This document shows positions 11,710-21,597 of a stretch of 64,000 bases of DNA, piece by piece. Made by a program: the position numbers and the translations under genes. A model generated the notes under the pieces. That model was not told the DNA's origin. It did no database searches and worked only from the letters and a program-made list of their open reading frames with translations. How positions within the stretch are numbered: position 1 is the stretch's first letter; each line of letters opens with the position of its first letter. Source of the DNA: Erodium maritimum (taxonomy: Eukaryota > Streptophyta > Magnoliopsida > Geraniales > Geraniaceae); NCBI GenBank assembly GCA_963921825.1, contig OY997591.1:47203825-47267824 (forward strand). The letters run 5' to 3'.

Positions 11710-12715
11710 GAGCATGTACAACGGGTCGGCCTTGCGTGAGGCCCTGGCCCTGAGGCCCTTGTGCTGACTGGACAAAAGTCAGGGAGTGGGAGTGCAGAAA
11801 AGTGGGTGTTCTACAACAGAAAGGACCTCTGAGGCCCTGGGAGTGCAGAACAGTGCTGACTGGATTATTATTTGATATTTTCCTGTTTTATTTAATTCGT
11901 TATCAGAAACCGTTTAAATTGTTTATAATTTAAACAACTTAAATAATTAAGGACAATCAATAATACATAAATAAATTTAACACGAGTATAAATGAACTTC
12001 TAATTTTATTCAACCCCTTTTAATACAACCCAAAACAAAATACAAGTTCAAGAATCATCGTCTGTTGGGCCGACATCTGATGGTTGGGGTTGTCGTCGAA
12101 GGGTGGCTATGAGTTGTCGCAGTTCGGACTTGAAAAACTTATGGTTTGCCATAGCCTATAACGAAAAATCTTTGAGTCAGCCCGGATATAAATACACACA
12201 AAAACGATAATATGGTCAAATATATATTACATAAAAGTGTTATTTTATTTGAAATATCATCCAACACTAAATTATATAATATAGAATCTATTAAAAAGAA
12301 GATTTGATTTTAAATTTTAATATGCATTTCATTCCAAAATTAAAAGTATATCATATTGATTATAATGAAACATAATAACAAAAGCCTATCTAGCTCAATG
12401 GTAGAACACAAGACTTTAAGTTGTGAGGTTGGGGATTCGAATCCCACAATTAACAAAAAAAATTGTTCAAAAAAAAAAATCAGTGTGGGTGGAAGCCAGG
12501 TGTCGGCCCAAGCGAGGCCCAGCGTGGCCAGGGAGCGAAGGAGCGAGGAGTGCGGGCCGGCCCGCGATCGAGGAGCGCTGGCTGAGGAGCGAGGAGCGAG
12601 CCCGGTGTTTCTGGGGCGCGGACCGCAAAAAACGAAGCCCACAACGGAGCGGGCCTCGCTCCTCGGCCCAGGCGCGCGCGGAGTGGGGCGCGGGCACGCT
12701 CCGTTGTACATGCTC
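11710..12715. mobile_element. PIF/Harbinger-type non-autonomous element (1,006 bp)
   Basis: Terminal inverted repeats GAGCATGTACAACGG at 11710-11724 and its exact complement at 12701-12715. The flanking target duplication is TAA (11707-11709, 12716-12718). A 3-bp TAA/TTA target and GAGCAT-type ends are typical of plant Harbinger/Tourist elements. Both ends are GC-rich (gaggccctgg motifs on the left, gcgcgcg on the right) and the core is AT-rich. A minus-strand mini-ORF at 12048-12152 begins MANHKFFKSELRQL and could be a leftover of an autonomous parent, but I cannot assign it. Confidence 0.8.
12384..12454 (+). tRNA. tRNA-like sequence (pseudogene or SINE head)
   Basis: An A box (TAGCTCAATGGTAGA) and a perfect B box/T arm (GGGGATTCGAATCCC) are spaced as in a tRNA. 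The anticodon arm is CACAA/TTGTG around a nine-base loop GACTTTAAG instead of seven, and the acceptor ends do not pair. A-runs follow (12455-12478). This is best read as a retroposed tRNA pseudogene or the head of a short SINE inside the Harbinger element, not a working tRNA. Lys(UUU) ancestry is a guess from the loop. Confidence 0.5.
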
Positions 12716-13532
12716 TAAGGATGGGACAACAAAATGTTAAGTAAAGTCAATATATTTTTTTTAATTGACAATACAAATGCTTTTCAAATTTTAAGAACAT
12801 ATAAACATAACGTATTTGGACAAACTTAACATGCTTTTGCAATGATAATAGTCTTAAAAAAGAGATTATGAATTTCAACAATAATCAAATAACTCTTTTT
12901 GAGTTCAATCCCAGTGGTAATAAGCTCATAATGACAGTGATCCAGCGACTACTAGCTGTACAATGGAACCAAGAACACCGGTATAGGATCAATTGTTTTG
13001 TATTTAATCTGGAAAAACCTCATTTCCGGTCAATGTATTTGACATAATTTTCATGGCTGTACCGTACGCGACCTCCATTTCCAAGTCCCATTTTTTTTTA
13101 ATTTTCAAGTCTTTGTTAGTGACTTTTAGTTAATTTTTAAAAAAAAAATGACATGCATTTTTTCAAAATATTAACGTTATCTTTAACAAATTTCGTCAAT
13201 TTTTGAAAAATATATAATCACTGACATGACTTGAAAATGAAGGTCACACACAATCAAGAAATGAAAAGCGATCTTTGTCCACGTATCGGAATGGCATTTA
13301 TCCCTTTAATCTAATCCTTGGATGGAACCTTTACTTCCCTCCAACAAAATCAGACCTCAACCAAACTCCCCCTCCCTAACCCAAACAGGAAACAGATGAC
13401 TCGTATAACAGAGACAACCTAAAATAAGAGAACAGAATAAACAAATTGATGCCCCATGACTGATTAGTGAAGGCTGTTTTCATGAGTGCACCAATGCATG
13501 TATAAGAACTCCACATCGGCATAAAATGGCCC
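12716..13532. other. AT-rich intergenic DNA downstream of the cyclophilin gene
   Basis: No gene recognised. The sequence near 13086-13145 is imperfectly self-complementary with 13170-13240 (acatgac/ttttgaaaa patches). The right end is the 3' flank of the cyclophilin gene. Confidence 0.4.
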
Positions 13533-15855
13533 TCAAATCTCCCGTTTCAGAGTCACACTGACTATCCCTATGGGAGATTTAGGCCGATAGAATTCATCTG
13601 TATCAACCTCCTCAATTTCCTGATTTTTTATACAGAGTTTCACATTAGTATGATCCAAGTCCAACACAAGGACAAGTTAACAGTGAAACATAACTTTTGT
13701 TACCTGCACTGCACCACATCATCTCCCTTGATGACCCGTCCAAAGATAATCACTTTATCAGATAAATCTGGTATTGGAGTCGTGATATACAGGTCAAATC
13801 CCATGCTGTCTTTCTTGGCTTTTGAAGTCCCGAGCATAAATGCTTCGTGCTTTGAACTGCATGCCCATGAAATCAAAATTATCAATATAATGCACAAATT
13901 ATTTTTATATCACTGGCTATGACAACTTAACAAAAAAGCCCAAAGCTTGCTACTCCAACTGGTCAAGCACTTGATCTTGGGTCTTTGAGACCTGGGTTCA
14001 AGTCCCAGCAATTGTACCTCACTATCTTCCACAAAAGAGGTGCCATATCTTGCTTAATACATCAGTCTTCAAAAGTTCTTTAAGAATAAAAAATTGTTTG
14101 GTGCTCCCTTACTTTTACATAAGCAAGGTCTTGAGCCCAAAAGCTTTGATACACCTGATTTAGTCGGTAAAACAAAAAACTCAAAAAGAAAGCAATGTGG
14201 CTGAACCTTGTAGTAAGTTGGCCATGAAGTTTCCCTCTTAATGTCCACTCTTCTGCATCTCCAAGCCCTTCTGTGTAGCCTCCTTGAATTACATAGTTCT
14301 TCACCACGTGTTGAAAAGACATCCCATTGAAATGTCCCTTCTGACTGCAAATTGAATTAATTCAAGCTATTTCGATTCAAGATTATTAATGGAGCACCAA
14401 TAATATAAAGATTAGGTTAACATTCAGCCATTTATCATTTATCTCATCTACGTAAAGGAAAAAAAAAAATTCTAGATGGCCATGAGTGGCTCTACGTAGT
14501 ACTTAAAGTAGATCCACCATTTAATAGTGTTTGGATCATAAACAAAAATACCCAAGTGTTTATACTTCCATAGCTAAATATACTAAGCCTTTCAGAATTC
14601 AGATTGATAGCACCCCTTTTAGTTTTCTCAGAAAGTCTCATGCAACTTTGATTCTATAAAATCTCAACTTCAGAAACAACTGAGCATGCAGGCGCTTGCC
14701 AATTTCGATTACCAGAAGCTGAAGTCTATTTAGGATATCAACCACAAAAGTTGCAGACATTCAAGAGAGATGGTCTACTTGAGTCTGTAATTATTAATCA
14801 GCTGACATGGTTCAAAATTAAGTTCTAAAAGTCAAAGTTGTCATCTTATCCCTCAAAACATTTAAGGACCAAACACAGATTGATCTGCTTGCCTAAGCTT
14901 ACCACATGTCAAGGAACCTGCCCACAGTCTCCGTAGAGCCATCCTTCAAAAGTTCAACCGTTATAAGACCCTTAGATGTATTTAAAATCTGCACAAAAAG
15001 AGAAACAGAAAAAATAAGTGTCTGAGAACCTTAATAGAGAGTCACAGGTTTGAAATCCATAAAGATCGAAAGAATGTTATTGGCATGAAATAAAAAAATG
15101 TTGAAAGAATAACTTTACTTCAGTGCAAGTACATGAATCCATCTCACAGATGGAATGGCCATCTAAAACCTTCATTGTTTCAAATCATGAGATCTACTCT
15201 GAGAAAGAAATAATCCATTGACAGTTTACTGTGTTCCTTATGAAAACATTAAGAACAAATACTCATATTTCACCGCCAAACACTACACAGCCAAAACATA
15301 AATTCAAACATATCAATTAACTTACAGCATAACCAGGAAGATCATGCTTCTTCGAGTCATCGAATGTGTGGGAATCCTGGACCATTGAATGGAAGAAACT
15401 AGGTGAAATGTGCATTTACTTTGACGTCTATTGCTGAATACATAGAATTCATATGAACGGATCTGCTGCCATTTTAGTTGTTAATGATCAGCAAATATTA
15501 AGAAAGTAAAAGGGGGTAGAAAGGAAGCTAACTCTGAATAGTACAAACCTACCTCAAAATTTGATAATTCAGTCCCTGACTGAAGACTTGACCTAAAGCA
15601 AATAGCATTCTCTCAGACTGGTAAAATCATTTTGATAAAACCAATAATAATATTTTTGTTTTCATGGAAATGTAATAGTAACCATTAACCAAGGGCAGCA
15701 AACCTTTGAGACCAGTGCCTATACGTCATTACTAAGGACAATGCAATCAACGCGATGATCAGATTGCAGAAGATTATAGAAGTGATACTGATACGAGTTG
15801 GCACCTTCTTTTTCTTACTTTGAAGCAGCAAAGTCTGAGGTTTAATCCTTGCCAT
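13533..15855 (-). CDS. CYP21-4: membrane-anchored cyclophilin, CYP21-4-like, seven exons
   Basis: Exons on the minus strand: 15704-15855, 15553-15592, 15326-15376, 14903-14988, 14207-14344, 13704-13856, 13533-13619, all with GT-AG introns. The product would be about 233 residues, against 236 in Arabidopsis CYP21-4. It opens MARIKPQTLLLQSKKKK, then a single hydrophobic anchor (IIFCNLIIALIALSLV, about residues 27-42), then a linker. The cyclophilin domain follows, with NTSKGLITVELLKDGS, GMSFQHVVKNYVIQGG, KHEAFMLGTSKAKKD and SDKVIIFGRVIKGDDVVQ. CYP21-4 proteins are Golgi-located, type II membrane PPIases. The catalytic Arg of cyclophilin A (FHR) is His here (FQH), so PPIase activity may be low. 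Odd: exon 6 carries a 5-bp tandem duplication (TGCAG) just before its donor. Splicing at the consensus CAG|GTAAC therefore puts the last exon (EIEEVDTDEFYRPKSPIG) out of frame. Confidence 0.93.
13704..13713 (-). repeat. 5-bp tandem duplication at the exon 6 splice donor
   Basis: On the minus strand the exon end reads GTGG TGCAG TGCAG|GTAAC. One copy of TGCAG would give the expected VVQ followed by phase-0 joining to EIEEVD. Two copies shift the last exon, which then reads RKLRRLIQMNS and stops early. Confidence 0.85.
13945..14030 (+). repeat. possible tRNA-derived SINE fragment in cyclophilin intron 5
   Basis: caactggtcaagcact resembles an A box and gggttcaagtcccag is a good B box about 40 bp later. 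No clear body, tail or target duplication was found, so this is only a candidate. Confidence 0.35.
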
Positions 15856-16096
15856 GAGGCACAACTTTACTAGACTTTATGTAATATGCCTGCACTATAT
15901 GCACCATGGTCAGCATTCATACAAGACACATCTACTATTACAAGAAAATACAGAAAGTGAGAGAGAGGATGCAATAAACACCTCAATCAAAATTACTTTA
16001 GGCTCCCTTGGCACCAACTCATGAGACAATTCAATTCATTGAATCCAATTCAACTGATCCATCACCTAATTCTATGCAGTTTCAGTATTCAATCAA
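15856..16096 (-). promoter_or_regulatory. upstream region of the cyclophilin gene
   Basis: Lies between the cyclophilin start codon and a Mutator-like insertion. It contains a CT/GA-rich patch near 15957-15970 and no confident TATA box. It may be a 5' UTR intron rather than promoter, since the first coding exon could be spliced to a distant leader. Confidence 0.35.
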
Positions 16097-16285
16097 TTTT
16101 TTATAGGGAAAACGTCGATTCCTAAACCCAGTTGAAACGGTCATTTACACGTCCTAACCATCCTCGACCTCTTGTGACAAGTCCTAACTAAAAAGCTCAC
16201 ACAATTTACAAAAACTATAAAAACTGTTAAAATTTTGGATGATGTTAGTTTTAGCTGCGAAATGTCTTTTATGCCCTCAAGCCTT

Positions 16286-17336
16286 TGTTATGACCCTGCG
16301 TGATCGATCGCGTTATGGGATAGGATACGGGCTCGTTAGAAGGGAACCCGAAGACCTTTTGATACAAGCTCATGATTATCGAGGGAACTCGAGGACCTCG
16401 TGGGAGAGACCAAATATTCTTTATAATTCTTAGTCTGATTTATTCAATAATACCTCTCTGGTATATATAGCCAGAGAGGTTGCCTTAAAATACAATCCTA
16501 CCTTAATTTGCTACTTACCCAAATGCTAATACAACTTGACTACCAAGCAATAATAAAAGGAAACCTAATTAATTCCAAAACCTAATACAGTTGTCTTTTA
16601 ATAAAACAATTAAAAGGGAAATATTAAAACCAGCCGACTCTGCCTATTCCATCTTGCGCGCGCGTGACCTCTCCAATTGGGGTGGGCTTATCCCATCCCA
16701 TTACGGTCCGTAAGGCCCGTAACATCACTCCCCTCGCAAATGGCGCTTGTCCTCAAGCGCACGAACCTACAGCGCACGAACCTGCATCGCCAATTCCTCT
16801 AGCTCCTGCTGATCAGCTTCATATCTTGCTAGGAACGCCATGAATTGCTGTTGGAGAGAGGGGTCGGAGTCCATAACGCTCGGCTCTGATACCAATATGT
16901 TATGACCCTGCGTGATCGATCGCGTTATGGGATAGGATACGGGCTCGTTAGAAGGGAACCCGAAGACCTTTTGATACAAGCTCATGATTATCGAGGGAAC
17001 TCGAGGACCTCGTGGGAGAGACCATATATTCTTTATAATTCTTAGTCTGATTTATTCAATAATACCTCTCTGGTATATATAGCCAGAGAGATTGCCTTAA
17101 AATACAATCCTACCTTAATTTGCTACTTACCCAAATCCTAATACAACTTGACTACCAAACAATAATAAAAGGAAACCTAATTAATTCCAAAACCTAATAC
17201 AGTTGTCTTTTAATAAAACAATTAAAAGGGAAATATTAAAACCAGCCGACTCTGCCTATTCCATCTTGCGCGCGCGTGACCTCTCCAATTGGGGTGGGCT
17301 TATCCCATCCCATTACGGTCCGTAAGGCCCGTAACA
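16286..17336 (-). mobile_element. TRIM (miniature LTR retrotransposon), looks whole
   Basis: Two direct LTRs of 439 bp (16286-16724 and 16898-17336) with TG...CA ends flank a 173-bp core. The target duplication is GCCTT (16281-16285, 17337-17341). On the minus strand the core has a Met-tRNA primer site (TTGGTATCAGAGC) beside the right LTR and a G-rich polypurine tract (GCGAGGGGAGTGA) beside the left LTR. A short open stretch in the core starts MDSDPSLQQQFMAFLARYEA and resembles a gag remnant. The LTRs differ at about four sites (roughly 99% identity), so insertion is recent, well under a million years if a rate near 1e-8 per site per year is assumed. No pol genes; it would depend on a partner element. 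Confidence 0.93.
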
Positions 17337-17341
17337 GCCTT

Positions 17342-17527
17342 CTTCTTCAACCTCCCTCCTGCCAATCTCTCTGCTCTGCACACAGCCACGAGGACTTCAG
17401 GTTGGAACGGAACAATGGCCCGGAGTTGAGGGTTCCTTCCAGCGTATCGGCCTTCCACGAGGTTGTCAATGCCGTGGAGAATTGTAGTAGCAAGTTTGAT
17501 TTTGGAGACCTGCTCCAAGTGTTTGTT
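17342..17527 (-). CDS. coding-like fragment carried by MULE 1, unrecognised
   Basis: Minus-strand open stretch HLEQVSKIKLATTILHGIDN ... QPEVLVAVCRAERLAGGRLK. It ends at a stop just beyond the TRIM target site once the TRIM is set aside. GC content is higher than in the rest of the MULE. I do not recognise the family. It has no clear start or splice sites and is probably a captured gene piece rather than a working gene. Confidence 0.4.
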
Positions 17528-18377
17528 TAAATCACATTTACATCTCTATTGTGGATTACAGAGACCCGGATTTTTGTTTCTAGCCTTAGCTCGCCACCTA
17601 CATGGATCAACGATTTAATGATTAGTTATTCCCACTATCAAATTTTGCACATAACCATAACATGTTGCGGTGATTAGTTCCTTTTCACCGTTTAGGTTGT
17701 TTTGGGGGCCATGTTTTTAGTAATCACTTTTTTCTCACTTTTATGATACTCTTAACAAACAATCACATCAATAATATAATCATGTCACAAAACACATTCA
17801 ACAAGATAAATGCATATTAAGAAGTCAGAATTATCTTCCTCAAAAAAAAGTCATAATTATAATTATAGTGAATCTCGTAACCACATTCCAAGTCACAAAG
17901 TTTTCATAATTTGGCATTCTACTTAGAGAGTTGGTGAATTAGAGAAGAATTAGATAAGGCTATTTTTTGCCAAAATTAGTTTCAACTTCTCTTTTATATA
18001 TAAAAAGAAATTATATATATTGTTCAATGTATTCTGCTACTCAAAAATTTGTTTCATATATATAAACAAATCTCTTAAATTTTAAACCATTACAGCACAA
18101 CTCAACTTAAATTTTGGTGGTTTGTGTGAAACACCACATAATCAGGGTTAGGATGTGTAACAAAAGAGCAAAATGGTCATATTAAAATTTGAAACAGTAC
18201 ACGTGACATGCACGTGTTTTGTTGTCTAACAAAACCGTTATCTTGGACGGATTTTGATAGTTTTTGTAAATTGTGTGAGCTTTTTATTTAGGACTTGTCA
18301 CAAAAGGTCGAGGACGGTTAGGACGTGCAAATGATCTTTTCAACTGGGTTAGGAATCGACGTTAACCCTTTTTTATA

Positions 18378-19710
18378 TAATTTTTTTGAGATTAAATTAT
18401 GACAATCAATTACTAGCCCTTCCATTCCTTATTCATTGATATATATATTTTAAAAATCACATTTAACTTCCGTACACCATCCCCACACTGCTCTTTTGTT
18501 TGTTTGGCTTCATCATCATACATTCTTCTTCAGCATCAAATCTTACCTAGATCATTCTCCCATCTCTTATGATGCACAGCAACAAGAAAAATGGCTGAAG
18601 AACAATGTCTAATAAGAGACCATTACATTTCTAGTTAATTTTCCGAATAAATTAAATAACATAAAAAACTGTCTAATTCAACTCCAAAACAAGACTTATA
18701 GGATTAGGAATAACCCCTCAGCAAAAACTGAAAACAACAAAAAATACGATATCGTCTTTGAACTGTAAACTGCCCAAAACACATTTGAAATGAGCCCGAA
18801 ATGCCTGTTTGCACCCTAAAGTTAGGCTGATGGCTTTAAGTATTCATAGTATGCTCGTTTCACTTCAACCCGACAAATTTCAGTTCATTCCACCAGTCAT
18901 GTTTTGGCCCAATTGCCCCTTCACCATATCTTACTTTCAATTCAGAAATCTAAGGAAACACACGCCAAAATGTCTGTAGTAAAATTGATTTGGGTAGAAC
19001 TAAAGGTGATTCCTACTTTAAGGTGCCATCTAAACCTGAATCTTCGTACTTCATTGATTTGGAGAAAGATTGACGATACAAAGTGCCATATAAACTTGAA
19101 TCCTTAAGAGCCTTGAATTGAAGGAAGGCTGGCCCTCGAAACAATTTGGTAAGAAGTATCAAGCCAATTCTATCGAAATCTAACCCAAATGAACGAGTTC
19201 CAGTAATTGATATGTTTCCGAGCACGATGCTATAAGAATAGGATACTACAAATTCTAGGTGGGAGTTACATCAAAATCATCCTTCTTCTTAGTACTGCCA
19301 TACTTGCAAAGTAGTACTCGAGTATAAACTTCAGCCTCAAACCTAATAAGATAATTAGATGATAAATTCATACTACCTATAAAATATAGTTCTGAACACT
19401 CGCTAGCCAACCGAAATAGCAACAAATCGAAGCAATTTCATTACCACGACCCAACTCTGTGAATCCGACCAAGCAAACACAAGCAATCAATAGGACCATT
19501 TCTAAATCACAATCTTACCAAGCAAATTACCAGAAGAAGATTAACTTCCGGTCCAATCACCAAATTGAACAGAAACCCACAAATCGCGTGGCAATTAAGG
19601 TAAATTTAAATGCCGGAGAGGAAAGAAGCAGATCCAGAACACCAAAAACGAAGAAACAGAAAACTAAACAGACCTTCAGCAAAACGAAAATTCACAAAAC
19701 CTCATACAGA
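18378..19710. other. region between MULE 1 and the small membrane-protein gene
   Basis: Mostly AT-rich. A minus-strand stretch at 19013-19225 is open (LGNISITGTRSFGLDFDR ...) but shows no known domain or convincing splice sites. The right end (19450-19710) is the 3' flank of the small gene. The rest, 18378-18900, shows nothing recognisable. Confidence 0.4.
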
Positions 19711-19935
19711 TCATAACACTGCCAGTTCATGGAAGACGTAGACGGAGACTGCAAGCAATGTGAATTTTAAAGAGTATGTGGAGAAAATCGACGTGCCTCT
19801 GTAATCGGAGTCGTTGTTACCGTTGGTCTCCGGCGAAAACCACGACGTCGCAGAAGTTATTTGGTTGAGAGTATCGACATTAATCAGAGACAAGCTCTCC
19901 CCAATGAATGGAAGTTCTTTTACGTCTTTTCTCAT
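19711..19935 (-). CDS. small one-exon membrane protein, function unknown (74 aa)
   Basis: A complete 74-codon frame starts MRKDVKELPFIGESLSLINV. It has a polar middle (TSATSWFSPETNGNNDSDYR) and ends with a single hydrophobic segment, LKFTLLAVSVYVFHELAVL, predicted to be a C-terminal membrane anchor. Codon use looks coding and the composition is balanced, unlike neighbouring TE shadows. I do not recognise the family. The gene's upstream DNA has been replaced by a stack of insertions beginning 28-37 bp before the ATG. A longer spliced gene using this as a first exon cannot be excluded. Confidence 0.55.
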   Translation of the reverse strand: MRKDVKELPFIGESLSLINVDTLNQITSATSWFSPETNGNNDSDYRGTSIFSTYSLKFTLLAVSVYVFHELAVL

Positions 19936-19972
19936 TGTTACTGACGAATATATTTAAACCATGTTACTTTTT
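19936..19972 (-). promoter_or_regulatory. truncated leader of the small gene and LINE 2 target site
   Basis: A TATA-like TTTAAATATA (minus strand, about 19949-19958) lies just 14-23 bp before the ATG. AAACCATGTTACTT at 19956-19969 is repeated at 32527-32540 and is the target duplication of LINE 2. TTACTTTTT at 19964-19972 is the target duplication of MULE 2. All further upstream sequence now lies beyond 32.5 kb. Confidence 0.6.
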
Positions 19973-21597
19973 GGGATAATTATCATTCCCAACCTCGAAC
20001 TTTAACTTAAAATCAAATCATAACCTCTCATTACCTTTCGTTTCAGATCATATCCTTAACTTTCGTCTTTTTTTAAAAACTATCAAATACTGTTTAAAGT
20101 AACGGAACAGTGAATTTGCAATAGGAAAAGTCTACATTACCCTCGACTACAACCTATTGAATTTCACTTTACCGATTGTTCTGTTCCAGAGCTCGACATC
20201 AGCGACTGCGAAGCGACACCAGAGAAGAACTTGACGGAGGGAACGAACGGAGGAGGGTCGGCGGTTGTTGGAGGAAGAAAAGTGGCCGATGAAGAAGCTG
20301 GAGGTATGTATTTCAGTTCGGGGTTCAATTTCAACGGTTTAGGGTTCAAAAGATGAACGTAGTTGGAATCGATTGATTTCGCTTTCGATTATCTGTTTCG
20401 TTTCTATTATTTTCTGACGAATCGTAGGTTTAGGGTTCCATTTTATGCTTAGTAGTTAGTACCATACTAGACAGACAATTATCGCAGAAGGAAAAGGGGA
20501 CTAGGTCTGCTGGTGTTGGTGTGCGACAAGTATTGCAGGTAGAGATGGGGACTGGTTTTAGTTGTGCAGCAAATAAGTGACGCGGGAGAAAGGGTAAGAG
20601 GGTACTGAGATGGGGACTGGTAATTTTTGAATGAATTCCTACAGAGAACACAATCAGGAAACATGAAGCATAAAAGTAGTGAGTAGGAGTGATGTATTAA
20701 TTATCCTAATCTTGACTATGACAAGTTTTCATTTGTAGAGCAAATTGATGAGTTCCAAATAGGTGATTAGAGCTACTGTAAGTAATATTAATGTTCCATA
20801 TCTTGTCTTATTCATAGAGGAAGTTGCTGATAGTATAATTACTAGGGGTGAGCATCGGCCGGTACCCGCCCAAAATCTCAAACCCGTTACCCAAACCGTT
20901 TTCCCTGTTTACATAAAACCCGTACCCATCCCCATCACCGGTCGCTAAAGGGAAGGCCGATAACCGCCCGTCCTCACCACCGGCCGGGGACGGTTATAAC
21001 CAACCAACCCAGGCCCAATGGGCTTCTTATTGGGCCTGCTGAAATGAACATTCAAACATTCCATTTAAGTCCTACAATTCAAACTTAATTTCATAAAATA
21101 TAAATTAACTCCATAAATCTGCCTACTATACAACTGTTTTCAGTTTAAATACTTCAAACAATCAAACAAAACACCACAATTCCTAGAACTAATACCTCAT
21201 AATCATATAAAACATCGTCTTTTACACAACACGGTCTAAGAAACCGTTTTTGTTGTACAACACCAAAAGTTGAACAAAAAAAATCAGTTTTAACTAAACT
21301 GAAATCGACCTATTACAAAAAAAAATCAGATTCAAGGTCGTCAAAAGTCTTCAAAAGTCTTGAAATCTCTTGCAATCAAGGTACCTACCAACCAAAATAC
21401 ATAAAAGGATTAAGAGTAATACTTGAACTTGATAGCTAAAGTAAATTGACAAAAATAATAATTACAAATAACAGAAATTGAACATAAACTTAAATATTAC
21501 CACATAATAGTTGCTTATCACATTATGTTAGGTACACCTATTGGGGTGGCCAAGTCTTCAATTTCTGAAAATCAAATATAAACACATACAAGACTAA

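Larger units (their letters stand above)
16106..18368. mobile_element. Mutator-like element 1 (MULE), 113-bp TIRs
   Basis: Long inverted repeats at about 16106-16219 and 18257-18368 start GGGAAAACGTCGATTCC and GGGTTAACGTCGATTCC. They are flanked by a perfect 9-bp target duplication, TTTTTTATA at 16097-16105 and 18369-18377. Length without the TRIM inside is about 1.2 kb. There is no transposase. A minus-strand coding-like stretch lies at 17342-17527. This architecture (TIRs plus a foreign coding piece, no transposase) fits a Pack-MULE. It sits just upstream of the cyclophilin gene. Confidence 0.9.

Noticed and set aside
12384-12454. Functional tRNA-Lys gene
   Set aside because: The anticodon loop has nine bases and the acceptor ends do not pair.
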